Shown piece after piece: positions 7,361 to 16,875 of a stretch of 64,000 bases of DNA. The notes under the pieces were generated by a model. It was not told where the DNA came from. It searched no databases and worked only from the letters and a program-made list of their open reading frames with translations. The number at the start of each line of letters is the position of its first letter. Within the stretch, counting starts at the first letter, position 1. A program made the position numbers and the translations under genes. This DNA is from Photobacterium atrarenae (GTDB taxonomy: Bacteria; Pseudomonadota; Gammaproteobacteria; Enterobacterales; Vibrionaceae), in the NCBI RefSeq assembly GCF_024380015.1, contig NZ_CP101508.1:1426902-1490901 (forward strand), in the 5' to 3' direction.

Positions 7361-9106
7361 TTATGTTTTCTGGTACTGGTCCAGATCAAACAGCTTGTCC
7401 CGGATGGCCCAGAAGCGACCATTCTTGCGGGCGATGATGATCTCCGGCGGGCGCAGGCGGTGTTCATTGTTGGCGACTTTGGTCGGGGCGGTATCGGTGA
7501 ATGGCCGGTGGCGATCGACCAGGTGGGGATTGATAAACTTGCGAAGAAATTCGTCTTTTTGCCCTTTGGTCGACAGCGTCCAGACTTCGCTGATTTCAGA
7601 CCCTTCATCGCTGGTATAGATCACTTTGAGCTGCGGTTTGTTAAATTTGTTTTTGCCCGGCTCCAGACGCAGATCGGTACATTTCATGATCATTGCGTCT
7701 TTCAGCTTCAGCGCATCACGCAACTTTTTATCCGGATCGACCATCACTGCGTCGCAGACATGGCAGCGGCGGGCGGCGATGTCGTTGTCTGCGCCGCACT
7801 CTTCGCAATATTTGGCCCGGAAACGGTAGCCACACTCTTCGCGCTCGCCGGTATCGTCATCTTCAAAATAGCCCTGGCAACGGCGGCCGTAGTGCTCAAT
7901 CAGAAACCCGGCCGGATCCAGCTTACCCCAGAAGCTGTTGTTAAAGCCGCATGCCGGGCAGGGTACCATGATCACTTCGCTGTCACTGTCGGGTTTGGGA
8001 TCGCCGACTTCCGGCTGATACAGGTCGTAACAGTTGCCGGCATACTCCAGCACCAGACAGTCTTTTTTGCCTTCAAACAAGCGCAACCCACGGCCAACAA
8101 TTTGCTGGTACAAGCTGATGGATTCAGTCGGGCGCAGAATGGCGATCAGATCGACATGCGGGGCGTCAAACCCGGTGGTCAGTACCGAGACATTGACCAG
8201 GTATTTGATCTCCTGGTGCTTGAAGGCTTCGATGATCCGGTCGCGATCATCGAGCGGGGTGTCGCCAATCACCAGTGCCGCATTCTCACCGCTCAGATAC
8301 CCCATGATCTCTTGGGCGTGATTGACCGTGGAAGCAAATATCATCACCCCGCGGCGGTCTTTGGCATAGTCGCGGACCTGCTCGATGATCATGGGCGTTG
8401 CCCGGCCGGACTGCTCAATCACACTGTCGAGGTCGGCTTCGCGGTATTTGCCGTTGGATGCCGGGGTCAGGCTGGAAAAGTCATAACCGATCACGGCCAT
8501 GTCCATGATCTTGGGCTCGGTCAGGAATCCTTCATCCAGCAGGTAGCGGATCGGCAGCTCGAAAATACAGTCACGAAAGAATCGGTCCTGCTCGGTTCGG
8601 ACCTGACCGCGGGTGTGATACTTGTAAATCCAGCCCATCCCTAAACGGTAAGGCGTTGCGGTTAAGCCGAGGATTTTGATCCCCGGATTCACGGTTTGCA
8701 GGTGACTGATCACCCGGCGGTAAGCACTGTTTTCATCATCCGGCACCCGGTGGCATTCATCGATTACCAGCAAGGAAAATTCGTTGGCAAACTGATCCAG
8801 GCTGTTGACCATGGACTGCACCGAGGCAAAGACGACCTGGCGGTCGGTCTCCTTACGTCCCAGACCGGCCGAGAAAATCGAGGCCTTGAGGCCGTAGCTC
8901 TCATACTTGCTGTGGTTCTGCTCGACCAGCTCTTTGACATGGGTCAGCACCAACACCCGTCCGCGAGCGATGCGGGCCAACTCGGCAACCACCAGGCTCT
9001 TACCGGCACCGGTCGGCAGGGCCAGTACCGCCGGGGTACTGTGTTTGCGAAAGTAATGGATCGTCGCTTTGACACTGTCTTGCTGATAGGGGCGAAGGGT
9101 GTACAT
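7361..9106 (-). CDS. radD: RadD-type superfamily 2 DNA helicase/ATPase
   Basis: 581 residues, close to the 586 of E. coli RadD (YejH), and alignable throughout. It starts MYTLRPYQQ, has Walker A PTGAGKS at 31-37, DECH at 116-119, motif III LGLTATPYRLGMGW, and motifs V/VI VLTTGFDAPHVDLI and QQIVGRGLR. Cysteine pairs follow (CPACG, CGYRF, CEECGA, CHVCD), a zinc-binding region. RadD acts with RecA and SSB in double-strand-break repair. The open frame runs upstream to 9244, but homology begins at the ATG at 9106, which I take as the start although its ribosome binding site is weak. Confidence 0.93.
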   Translation of the reverse strand: MYTLRPYQQDSVKATIHYFRKHSTPAVLALPTGAGKSLVVAELARIARGRVLVLTHVKELVEQNHSKYESYGLKASIFSAGLGRKETDRQVVFASVQSMVNSLDQFANEFSLLVIDECHRVPDDENSAYRRVISHLQTVNPGIKILGLTATPYRLGMGWIYKYHTRGQVRTEQDRFFRDCIFELPIRYLLDEGFLTEPKIMDMAVIGYDFSSLTPASNGKYREADLDSVIEQSGRATPMIIEQVRDYAKDRRGVMIFASTVNHAQEIMGYLSGENAALVIGDTPLDDRDRIIEAFKHQEIKYLVNVSVLTTGFDAPHVDLIAILRPTESISLYQQIVGRGLRLFEGKKDCLVLEYAGNCYDLYQPEVGDPKPDSDSEVIMVPCPACGFNNSFWGKLDPAGFLIEHYGRRCQGYFEDDDTGEREECGYRFRAKYCEECGADNDIAARRCHVCDAVMVDPDKKLRDALKLKDAMIMKCTDLRLEPGKNKFNKPQLKVIYTSDEGSEISEVWTLSTKGQKDEFLRKFINPHLVDRHRPFTDTAPTKVANNEHRLRPPEIIIARKNGRFWAIRDKLFDLDQYQKT

Positions 9107-9256
9107 ATCAGGGTAACTACTGTTGAGAAAAAACCGTTGGAGAAACAGGCGCAAAGTGTACCTGAATTGCGGGGAGAATAGCGAGGGGCGTGTGTCAGAA
9201 CGGCCCACGGAAATGTGAGCCGTGTTCGGGCGCCGGTCTGGCACCGGAGATTTGTG

Positions 9257-9751
9257 CTAAGAAGCGATATTGAGTGTCATTTTTTCCTGCTTGATGACTT
9301 TGGTCATCAGGCAGAATTGGCGACGAGGAATAAATCCATGCTTTTCATAGAAATTCCGGGCTCCTGAATTACCGATGTTGACTTCCAGCGAGAGGGCATG
9401 CACGCCGGCTTCACGCATATGTTGTTCAACTTGTGGGATGAGGTCGGTCCCAATCCCTTGCTGGCGCCATTCTGGCTTGAGGTAGAACTGATCGATCAGG
9501 CCGATCCGTCCGCCATGTTCCACACTGAAGCTGTAGCTGATCACAATATGACCGGCAACAATCTTTTCGCCTTCTTGTTCCACTTCAATAAACCATGCCT
9601 GACCCAGTTCCGGGTTGTTCAGCAGTTGGTGAATCGCCTGACTTGTCTGTTCGAACTTCTGCGGCAGCACTTCGTACTCAAAGAGTTCTTCAACCAGTTT
9701 TAACAGTACGTCGGTTGAAGACAAGCTTGGCGCAACAAGTGAGATGTTCAT
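9257..9751 (-). CDS. GNAT-family N-acetyltransferase
   Basis: 164 residues. The acetyl-CoA-binding motif A is RQQGIGTDLIPQVEQH at about 104-119, preceded by a beta strand IGLIDQFYLKPEW and followed by NIGNSGARNFYEKHGF (motif B). The family transfers acetyl from acetyl-CoA to an amine; the acceptor is unknown. I chose the ATG at 9751, with AAAGG upstream, over the long upstream extension, which would run into the divergent rsuA gene and has no family match. Confidence 0.85.
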   Translation of the reverse strand: MNISLVAPSLSSTDVLLKLVEELFEYEVLPQKFEQTSQAIHQLLNNPELGQAWFIEVEQEGEKIVAGHIVISYSFSVEHGGRIGLIDQFYLKPEWRQQGIGTDLIPQVEQHMREAGVHALSLEVNIGNSGARNFYEKHGFIPRRQFCLMTKVIKQEKMTLNIAS

Positions 9752-10022
9752 AGTACGACCTTTATTGGTTAGGTTTTGCATGAGTCCTTTCAGGAAAAGC
9801 AGTGCGTTTATACGCCATCTGCCCATATGTATAAAGACCTCGAAATCACATAAATGTTCTATTCTTTGTTGCTTGTTCAATGTGTGATGTTCAACCGGTT
9901 CCCGGACTGAGAACGCGAATTGATTCGTGCTGTACATATTGGTGCATGCGCACAGTGTAGTTGCTATGTACTCATCCGTAAAATTGTTATGATACGCGTT
10001 TTTGTACCAAGCGGAGCCAGTC

Positions 10023-10718
10023 ATGAGGCTTGATAAATTCTTATGCACCACCTTAGGCATTACTCGAAAAGAAGCCGGTAAACTATTAAAAAGCAAAGAA
10101 GTAGAAGTGAACGGTGAGGTGGTGAAAAATGGTGCCCAGAAGGTGACGGATGATTGTGACGTCGAATTCAACGGCCGAACGCTGCATCTGACCGGTCCCC
10201 GGTACTTCATGTTGAATAAACCGCAGGGTTTCGTGTGCTCTCATGTAGATGACTTCAACCCGACCGTATTTGTGTTGCTGGATGAAGTCAGCCCGGAAAA
10301 ACTGCATGTCGCTGGTCGGCTGGATGGAGATACCACCGGGTTGGTGCTGCTGACGGACGATGGCCAGTGGTCGCATCGGATCACCTCGCCGCGTCATGAA
10401 TGTGAGAAGGTCTACTATGTTGAGCTGGCCGATCCACTACCGCCGGAAACGGTGCAAACCTTCGCTGAAGGGGTGCAACTGCGAGGTGAAAAAGAGCTGA
10501 CCCGTCCGGCCAAGCTGGAAATTCTGGATGAACGCGAAGCGCTGATCACGATTACGGAAGGGAAGTACCATCAGGTGAAGCGGATGTTTGCCGCGGTTGG
10601 CAACAAAGTGGTGGGCCTGCATCGTGAGCAGGTCGGCAGTATTGAGCTGGATGACACCCTGGAGCCCGGCGAGTACCGCCCGCTGACGGACGAAGAAATC
10701 GCTGCATTTATGAAATAA
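10023..10718 (+). CDS. rsuA: 16S rRNA pseudouridine(516) synthase
   Basis: 231 residues, the same as E. coli RsuA. An S4 RNA-binding domain occupies about 1-60 (MRLDKFLCTTLGITRKEAGKLL start). The catalytic domain follows, with the RsuA/RluB/E/F motif AGRLDGDTTGLVLLTDDG around residue 100 carrying the catalytic aspartate, and GKYHQVKRMFAAVGNKVVGLHR near 180-200. It isomerises U516 in 16S rRNA. The ATG at 10023 has GGAG six bases upstream. It is divergent from the GNAT gene. Confidence 0.93.
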   Translation: MRLDKFLCTTLGITRKEAGKLLKSKEVEVNGEVVKNGAQKVTDDCDVEFNGRTLHLTGPRYFMLNKPQGFVCSHVDDFNPTVFVLLDEVSPEKLHVAGRLDGDTTGLVLLTDDGQWSHRITSPRHECEKVYYVELADPLPPETVQTFAEGVQLRGEKELTRPAKLEILDEREALITITEGKYHQVKRMFAAVGNKVVGLHREQVGSIELDDTLEPGEYRPLTDEEIAAFMK

Positions 10719-10725
10719 ATATTAA

Positions 10726-10745
10726 AGGCGGTCTCACCGCCTTTT
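10726..10745 (+). terminator. Rho-independent terminator of rsuA
   Basis: AGGCGGT-CTC-ACCGCCT followed by TTT, directly after the rsuA stop. Confidence 0.8.
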
Positions 10746-10935
10746 CTATGTCTGCTGGTATCCGATTGAAGCGGTGCAAGAATGTGAAGGTGGCAGCCTG
10801 ACTTCGGGGTTTTAAGTACAAACTGTGATCGGGCTCCGGTTAACAGAAATAGATCATTTCCAATTGGGAAAGAGTCTTTTGTGTGATTTCATCGTACAAT
10901 AACGCCCTTCCGGTTTTCTTCAGCAAAGAGATTTT

Positions 10936-12126
10936 ATGACCACATCCGACAGCCCGAAGCTGAGCTTTCAACTGATCCTGATCCTCGGGGCCATTGCTGC
11001 CCTCACGCCTTTAGCCATTGATATGTATCTGCCTGCCATGCCAAGTATCGCCAAAGATCTCGGCGTTGTTCCGGGTGCGGTGCAAATCACCCTGACGGCT
11101 TATACCGCTGGTTTTGCGGTGGGTCAGTTGTTACATGGGCCGCTTGCGGACAGCTATGGTCGCCGGCCGGTGCTGATCATCGGGGTGCTCCTGTTTGCCC
11201 TGGCTGCGTGTGTCAGTGCGATGAGCCAGGGGATCACGGAGTTGACCTGGGTTCGGGCAGCACAAGGGTTTGCCGGCGCGTCGGCTGCGGTGATTATTCA
11301 AGCGCTGGTGCGGGATATGTTCGAGCGGGAAGAGTTCGCCCGCACTATGTCTTTTATCACCCTGGTGATGACGATTGCGCCGCTGGCGGCACCGATGATT
11401 GGTGGCTATCTGTCGGTTTGGTTTGGCTGGCGCTCGATCTTCTGGGTTCTGGCGGCTGTTTCCGTCATGGTGATCCTGGCGGTGCTGAATAAGATCCCGG
11501 AAACCCTGCCGGTTGAGAAACGGTTGCCGTTTCATCTCGGCGCCACGCTGCGTAATTATGCCCGGATGATGACCACGCCCGTGGCTGTTGGCCTGATTTT
11601 CAGCAGCGGCTTTTCTTTTGCCGGAATGTTTACCTTCCTGACCGTCGGCTCGTTTGTTTATATCGATCTGTATCATGTCAGCACCGAAAACTTCGGCCTG
11701 TTCTTTGGCCTCAATATTGTGGTGCTGATCCTGATGACCAGCCTCAACGGCCGGCTGGTGCGCAAAATGGGCTCGCACTGGATGCTGCGCCTGGGGTTAG
11801 GGATCCAGTTGCTTGCCGGGGTTGGCCTGGTGTGTGGTCAGGTCTTTGAGCTGGGCTTGTGGGGCGTGGTGATCCCGGTGATGTTGTTTGTCGGTACCAT
11901 TTCGATCATCGGCAGTAATACCATGGCGTGTCTGCTGGCCAAATATCCGCATATGGCCGGGACGGCTTCCTCACTGGCGGGCACCATGCGCTTCGGTACC
12001 GGTACCCTAGTTGGTGGGTCGGTTGCCATGATGCCGGATGCTACCGCCTGGCCAATGGCATTGACCATGGCGTCCTGTGCAGTATTATCTGCGGGATTTT
12101 ATGGGTTAATGTCGCGAGATGCATGA
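10936..12126 (+). CDS. Bcr/CflA-family MFS multidrug efflux transporter
   Basis: 396 residues with about 12 predicted membrane helices. The N-terminal PLAIDMYLPAMPSIAKDLG and the loop 2-3 motif GPLADSYGRRPVLI are typical of the Bcr/CflA group (bicyclomycin, sulfonamide or chloramphenicol exporters). The C-terminal half contains MAGTASSLAGTMRFGTGTLVGG, parallel to the segment in the partial transporter at the window start. It works as a proton-coupled exporter in the inner membrane. The DUF2913-like gene starts only 8 bp downstream, so the two may be cotranscribed. Confidence 0.9.
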   Translation: MTTSDSPKLSFQLILILGAIAALTPLAIDMYLPAMPSIAKDLGVVPGAVQITLTAYTAGFAVGQLLHGPLADSYGRRPVLIIGVLLFALAACVSAMSQGITELTWVRAAQGFAGASAAVIIQALVRDMFEREEFARTMSFITLVMTIAPLAAPMIGGYLSVWFGWRSIFWVLAAVSVMVILAVLNKIPETLPVEKRLPFHLGATLRNYARMMTTPVAVGLIFSSGFSFAGMFTFLTVGSFVYIDLYHVSTENFGLFFGLNIVVLILMTSLNGRLVRKMGSHWMLRLGLGIQLLAGVGLVCGQVFELGLWGVVIPVMLFVGTISIIGSNTMACLLAKYPHMAGTASSLAGTMRFGTGTLVGGSVAMMPDATAWPMALTMASCAVLSAGFYGLMSRDA

Positions 12127-12134
12127 GGAGCCAC

Positions 12135-12791
12135 ATGGCAGTTTTTATTGAAGAGATCGGAAAATTGGTCTCTGACGGGTTGAATGATCTGGCTGAGTCG
12201 ATTGAAAGCGGAAAAACGCCGGGCAACCCGGTGAGTGAAACGCACTTTCTCAGTGCTTGGGTCACCAAGTCCATCAAGCAGCAGCGATACGACCATAGGG
12301 TGGCGAAAACTTTGCTGGCCTGGCAACAGCAGGCCCGTAGTATGGGCAAAAATGCCCAACTGAAGCAGCAATTTGAACAGATTCGCCAGACCCTGACGGG
12401 GTTGAACCCGGACGGAACGTTCAAGATGGCTGTGATGGCAGAGCAAATTCAGGCGCTGTATCAAGCGTTGGCCGCGGCAGACTGGCTGGTGACGACCGAG
12501 TATGAAGTGAACCGTAAAGTAACCCATCATACCGACGGTCAGGCGTCGCTGGTCGTGTGCGCCAAACAGTACCGGGAAGCGATTGCCGAGTCCGGCGAGG
12601 TGGCTAAGCCGCTGTCGCTGTATCTGCGTGGTGATGCTAAAGCGGTGGTCGATACAGCATATCAACATGGCTTGCTGCTGTTTAAGGTCACGGACTATAA
12701 GTCGAAGGTCAAATATCACGGTGAGTATGTTATTTATCCGGGTAACCAGGGGGCGCATTTGCCGGAGTTACCGGCGCAAGCAGACCAATGA
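12135..12791 (+). CDS. Uncharacterised protein, DUF2913-like
   Basis: 218 residues, soluble, no signal peptide. The pattern NPVSETHFLSAWVTKSIKQQRYDHRVAKTL at about 33-62 and the C-terminal TDYKSKVKYHGEYVIYPGN fit my recollection of DUF2913, a family of unknown function found mostly in Vibrionaceae. The start ATG at 12135 has GGAG at 12127-12130. It follows the Bcr/CflA gene by 8 bp and ends in a strong terminator, so the two genes likely form one unit. No function can be offered. Confidence 0.7.
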   Translation: MAVFIEEIGKLVSDGLNDLAESIESGKTPGNPVSETHFLSAWVTKSIKQQRYDHRVAKTLLAWQQQARSMGKNAQLKQQFEQIRQTLTGLNPDGTFKMAVMAEQIQALYQALAAADWLVTTEYEVNRKVTHHTDGQASLVVCAKQYREAIAESGEVAKPLSLYLRGDAKAVVDTAYQHGLLLFKVTDYKSKVKYHGEYVIYPGNQGAHLPELPAQADQ

Positions 12792-12814
12792 AACCGGATT
12801 GAATCAATCAGAGA

Positions 12815-12846
12815 ACGGGGAGACGGTAATGTCTCCCCGTTTTTTT
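12815..12846 (+). terminator. Strong rho-independent terminator
   Basis: Perfect ten-base stem ACGGGGAGAC / GTCTCCCCGT (12815-12824 and 12831-12840) with a run of seven T. Confidence 0.92.
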
Positions 12847-12881
12847 ACAGCGTGATTCTGTGGTTGTCAGTGTTGCTGCCG

Positions 12882-14342
12882 CTATTCGGTAACGGATTTA
12901 CCTTCCCGGGCGTCGGCTTGGCAGCGCTTGACGATGGCACGGGTCATGCCTTTGAAAATAAACAGGTGGGCCGGCATCATCGAAAACCAGTACAGTAGTC
13001 CGGTAAACCCGGCCGGGTGCCACCAGGCCCGGATGTCGAGTTCCCGATACTCCCCCTGATCGCGAATGGTGAACTCCAGCCGCCCCAGGCCGGGGGCTTT
13101 CATCCCGAACAAGAGCGAGAGGAAGCGGTTCGGCTCGATGTTGATCACTTTCCAGGAGTCCAGCTGATCGCCCAGTGCCAGGGTGTCGGGATCGCGCCGG
13201 AAGCGGTTCAGCGCATCACCGCCGGCAGCATAGTCGATCCACTCGCGCAGCCGCCACAAGGGATTGGCATAGAAATATCCCTGCTCGCCGCCGAGTTGCT
13301 GGATCTGCTGCCAGAGCTGCTCGGCACTCGCATTGGTTTTCAGGGTATATCCGGCTTGTTTGGGATAATAGCCATAGCCGGGTTGCCAGCGGGCGAGGGC
13401 ATCGGGATCAAAGCCCCAGATTTCGCTGCGAACCACTTCACTTTCATGGCCAAGGCACTCTTGCACGGCTTCGTCGTAGCTGAGCAGCGCTTGCGGGATC
13501 AGGGACTGGATTGCGGTGTTGTTTGCGGCCAGATCGAGTTGCAGCCCGCCGATCAGCGCCCGGGCGATATTGGTTGGGACAGAGGTGATAAACTTGAGCC
13601 AGTAGGCGGCGATGGCCGGCGTCAGCAACGCCAGCGGCACAATCCGGACCTGCTTACCGACATGTTTGCCCAGGATGCGCATTTGATCGGCATAGGTCAG
13701 GGAGTCCGGGCCGGCGATATCAAAGATCTGGTGGCGGCAGGGGGTAAAGTGCAGCAGCTCCTGAAGATAGTGCAGTAAGTTACGCAATGCGATAGGGGCA
13801 TTGTGCGACTTGACCCACTTGGGCGCTATTATCACCGGCAGGTGATAGACAAAATCACGCATCACTTCAAACGCAGCGGAGCCCGGACCGACAATGATCC
13901 CGGCGCGGAGTTCAGTGACGGGGATCCCGCCCTCACGCAGGATCTCCCCGGTGGCTTTGCGGGCGGCCAGATGCCTGGAATGGCCCTCGCTGGGTTGGAG
14001 TGCACCGAGATAAATCACCCGTTGTACCTGACTGCGTTTCAGGGCCGCACTGAAATGACGCGCCGCATTCAGCTCAATTTCAATAAAGTCGTGGCCATGA
14101 TTCATGCCATGGACCAGAAAAAAAACAGCATCGACATCGGCGAGCAGCGGCGTTAAATCGGTCTCGTGATTCAAATCCAGCTCGGCCAGCGAGACATTGG
14201 GGAGTTCGCGCCAACCCCGTTTGCGGAGCAGGTCCAGGTTACGCCCGGTTGCCCTGACCTGATAGCCACTGCTGGCCAACGCCGGGACCAGATGGCTGCC
14301 CACATAGCCGGAGGCCCCGACAACCAGAATCGTTTTACTCAT
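12882..14342 (-). CDS. NAD(P)-binding SDR with C-terminal DUF2867 domain (YbjT-like)
   Basis: 486 residues, near the 476 of E. coli YbjT. An N-terminal Rossmann fold with VVGASGYVGSHLVPAL at 6-21 gives an atypical SDR (epimerase-like) domain of about 290 residues. The second half (from about 325) is the DUF2867 domain with an SRPBCC-like core (YFYANPLWRLREWIDYAAGG, ELDIRAWWHPAGFTGLLYWF). A hydrophobic C-terminal stretch suggests membrane association. The substrate is unknown. It is divergent from the MATE gene at 14613; the 270 bp between should hold both promoters. Confidence 0.85.
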   Translation of the reverse strand: MSKTILVVGASGYVGSHLVPALASSGYQVRATGRNLDLLRKRGWRELPNVSLAELDLNHETDLTPLLADVDAVFFLVHGMNHGHDFIEIELNAARHFSAALKRSQVQRVIYLGALQPSEGHSRHLAARKATGEILREGGIPVTELRAGIIVGPGSAAFEVMRDFVYHLPVIIAPKWVKSHNAPIALRNLLHYLQELLHFTPCRHQIFDIAGPDSLTYADQMRILGKHVGKQVRIVPLALLTPAIAAYWLKFITSVPTNIARALIGGLQLDLAANNTAIQSLIPQALLSYDEAVQECLGHESEVVRSEIWGFDPDALARWQPGYGYYPKQAGYTLKTNASAEQLWQQIQQLGGEQGYFYANPLWRLREWIDYAAGGDALNRFRRDPDTLALGDQLDSWKVINIEPNRFLSLLFGMKAPGLGRLEFTIRDQGEYRELDIRAWWHPAGFTGLLYWFSMMPAHLFIFKGMTRAIVKRCQADAREGKSVTE

Positions 14343-14612
14343 GAATGATCATGCTCCCTGCAACTCAACGCCTGATGACAGGTACTGCCGTGCCCGGCCA
14401 AACTGATCACGGCGCCACTTGTAAGAGGGAAGCCGATGATAAATTGATAAAATTGGTTGTTTATAAAACTGTAGCGGATAAAATTCGAACTGTCTTTGCC
14501 ATTGATTGTGATTGCTTTCAGCCTCTTATTTTCAAGATCAGGCTTTCAAGAACTGGCTTCAAGATTCGTCCGTCATTGTCCCGTAGTCGGCCTCGCCCGC
14601 TGGTAATCTGAA

Positions 14613-15983
14613 ATGAAAAATATCTTGCTCCATTTTCGCGGTGATTTTCTGCGCCGCCTGTTGTTGATCGCTTTCCCGATTGCATTGCAGACCATGTTGT
14701 TTTCCAGTCGCAGCCTGGTCGATATCATGATGCTGGGCCAGTTGGGCGAGCAGGATGTGGCCGCAATCGGCATTGCCGGCCGGGCAGTATTTGTCGTCAC
14801 CATTATGATTTTCGGGGTTACCACCGGCGGGGCGTTGCTGACGGCGCAGTACTGGGGGGCCGGAAACCGTGAGGGGGTCCGGCAAAGTACGGCACTGACG
14901 GTCCTGATGACGCTGCTGGCTGCACTCGGGGCCGGGGCGGTCTTTCTGCTGGTCCCGGAAGCGGTCATTGGCATGGCGACAAACTCGGATGCGGTGATTG
15001 CGCTTGGTGCGGAATATCTGAGGATCACTGCCTTTAGCCTGTTTGCGCTGGCTTGGGGGAGCAGTATTGCGGTCGGGCTTCGGGCGATGCACCAGCCGGG
15101 TATCACGACCTTCTTCAGTGCTATCGGGATCGGGTTGAATGTTTGCTTCAACTGGGTGCTGATTTTCGGCCATCTTGGTTTTCCGGCCATGGGGATTGCC
15201 GGGGCGGCCTGGGCTACGCTGCTGAGCGGGGTGATTGAAGCTGTATTGTTGTATGGATACCTTCGTCATCGTCAGCATTTATTGGCGATAAACCCGCGCT
15301 TGCTAATCGATGCGATCGAATGGGGGAAAGTCCGGCGTTTTCTGTCGCTGTCGATGCCGACCACCTTTAACCATCTGGCCTGGTCGTTCGGTATTTTTGC
15401 CTATCACGCCATTATCGGCCAGTCTGGGGTCCAGGGGCTGGCGGCGCTGTCGGTGATGACCCCGATAGAGTCGTTTGCACTGGCGCTGTTGATTGGCGTC
15501 TCAAACGCATCGGCGGTGTTGATCGGCAATCAGCTGGGCGCGAACAACCATGAGGCGGCTTATTATCAAGCCTGGGCAGTGTCCTGGTTCAACTTCTGCT
15601 GCGCCGTTGTCGTGGCGCTGGTGATGGTGCTGCTCAAAGACACGGTGCTGGATTTGTTCACTGCCTTATCCGGCGAGAGCCGCAAGCTGGCGGATCACTT
15701 CTTTCTGATCTTCGCCGTGGCGGTGGTGGTGAAAAGTATTCCGATGACGATGATCGTCGGTGTACTGCGCGCCGGAGGTGATATCCGCTATTGCTTGTAT
15801 CAGGATATGGTCGCGCAATGGCTGATCGGGATCCCGCTGACGGCTTTCTGCGCGTTTATCTTACAATTACCCTTAGAGTGGATTTATGCCATGCTCATGC
15901 TGGAAGAGTTGGTGAAGTCCGTCGGATCCTGTATCCGGCTGAAGTCCCGTGTATGGATGAATAACCTGGTGGCGGATGGTTGA
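14613..15983 (+). CDS. MATE-family multidrug/sodium antiporter
   Basis: 456 residues with about 12 membrane helices arranged as two similar halves, matching MATE length. The N-terminal half has PIALQTMLFSSRSLVDIMMLG and the GGALLTAQYWGAGN segment; the second half has a parallel NASAVLIGNQLGANNHEAA. These are conserved MatE-domain signatures. The pump exports cationic compounds in exchange for Na+ or H+. It is monocistronic as far as can be seen. Confidence 0.9.
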   Translation: MKNILLHFRGDFLRRLLLIAFPIALQTMLFSSRSLVDIMMLGQLGEQDVAAIGIAGRAVFVVTIMIFGVTTGGALLTAQYWGAGNREGVRQSTALTVLMTLLAALGAGAVFLLVPEAVIGMATNSDAVIALGAEYLRITAFSLFALAWGSSIAVGLRAMHQPGITTFFSAIGIGLNVCFNWVLIFGHLGFPAMGIAGAAWATLLSGVIEAVLLYGYLRHRQHLLAINPRLLIDAIEWGKVRRFLSLSMPTTFNHLAWSFGIFAYHAIIGQSGVQGLAALSVMTPIESFALALLIGVSNASAVLIGNQLGANNHEAAYYQAWAVSWFNFCCAVVVALVMVLLKDTVLDLFTALSGESRKLADHFFLIFAVAVVVKSIPMTMIVGVLRAGGDIRYCLYQDMVAQWLIGIPLTAFCAFILQLPLEWIYAMLMLEELVKSVGSCIRLKSRVWMNNLVADG

Positions 15984-16203
15984 GTCTCTGCCCGAGGTCG
16001 ATTAGGCTGTTGATATTCATGCATAAAGTACATTGATTTATAAGAACTTTGTGCTTGAGGAATAGACGGACTGTTTAATTTGTAGGTGGTTTGCTACGCA
16101 GGGCATCAAAATGCCGGATAAGCCGGGTAAAGTACTTTCTCGCGTCCCGGCTTTGCTGTACATTTCGATGCCGTCAATCACCTATAAACATTTGGGGAAT
16201 TCG

Positions 16204-16875
16204 ATGTTACGACTCGTGGGGCTGTGCAAAGGCTATCAGGATGGCGCAGAGTACCATTCTGTCTTGCAAGGTGCAGAGCTGGCGCTGGATCAAGGTGAAC
16301 AGCTGGCCCTGATGGGCGAGAGCGGCTCGGGCAAGAGTACGCTGCTTAATCTGATTGCCGGGCTGGATACCGTGGACTCCGGTGAAGTCTGGCTGGGAGA
16401 AACGCCGATTCATACCATTTCGGAGCGGGAGCGCACAGCATTTCGTCGTAACAACATTGGGCTTGTGTTTCAGCAGTTTAACTTGCTGCCAACCCTGACG
16501 ACCGCGGATAATATTCGTTTTTGTCGTCAACTCAAAGGCCTGGAAGAAAAGCCGGAGTTGTGGCGTCAGATCATCTCGGCACTGGACTTGATGCCGCTGC
16601 TGGGGCGTTACCCGGAAGAGATGTCCGGCGGCCAGCAGCAGCGCGCGGCGATTGCCCGGGCGCTGTATATGGAGCCGCAAATTTTGTTGGCGGATGAGCC
16701 GACCGGTAGCCTGGATGAGCGCAACGCCGGGGCGGTCATTCGCTTATTGGTCAATCTGACCCGACAGCTCGACTGTACGCTTTTACTGGTCACTCACAGT
16801 AAACAAGTTGCCGAACATATGAGTGGTTGTATTCGTCTGCAGGGAGGTCAACTGCATGTTAAGCCCCGTAGCTAA
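16204..16875 (+). CDS. ABC transporter ATP-binding protein (LolD/MacB type)
   Basis: 223 residues. Walker A GESGSGKST is at 38-46, the Q-loop glutamine at 90, the signature SGGQQQR at 141-147 and Walker B ILLADEP at 160-166. The start ATG at 16204 has GGGGAA upstream; an upstream in-frame ATG adds an unrelated 31 residues. The gene overlaps the FtsX-like permease by 20 bases. That fits the LolD/MacB-like type VII ABC class, which moves lipoproteins or works mechanically on the periplasm rather than importing solutes. Confidence 0.92.
   Translation: MLRLVGLCKGYQDGAEYHSVLQGAELALDQGEQLALMGESGSGKSTLLNLIAGLDTVDSGEVWLGETPIHTISERERTAFRRNNIGLVFQQFNLLPTLTTADNIRFCRQLKGLEEKPELWRQIISALDLMPLLGRYPEEMSGGQQQRAAIARALYMEPQILLADEPTGSLDERNAGAVIRLLVNLTRQLDCTLLLVTHSKQVAEHMSGCIRLQGGQLHVKPRS

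Noticed and set aside
7460..8644. A 394-codon plus-strand frame
   Set aside because: Antisense to radD, which aligns with E. coli RadD over its full length; no ribosome site or family match.
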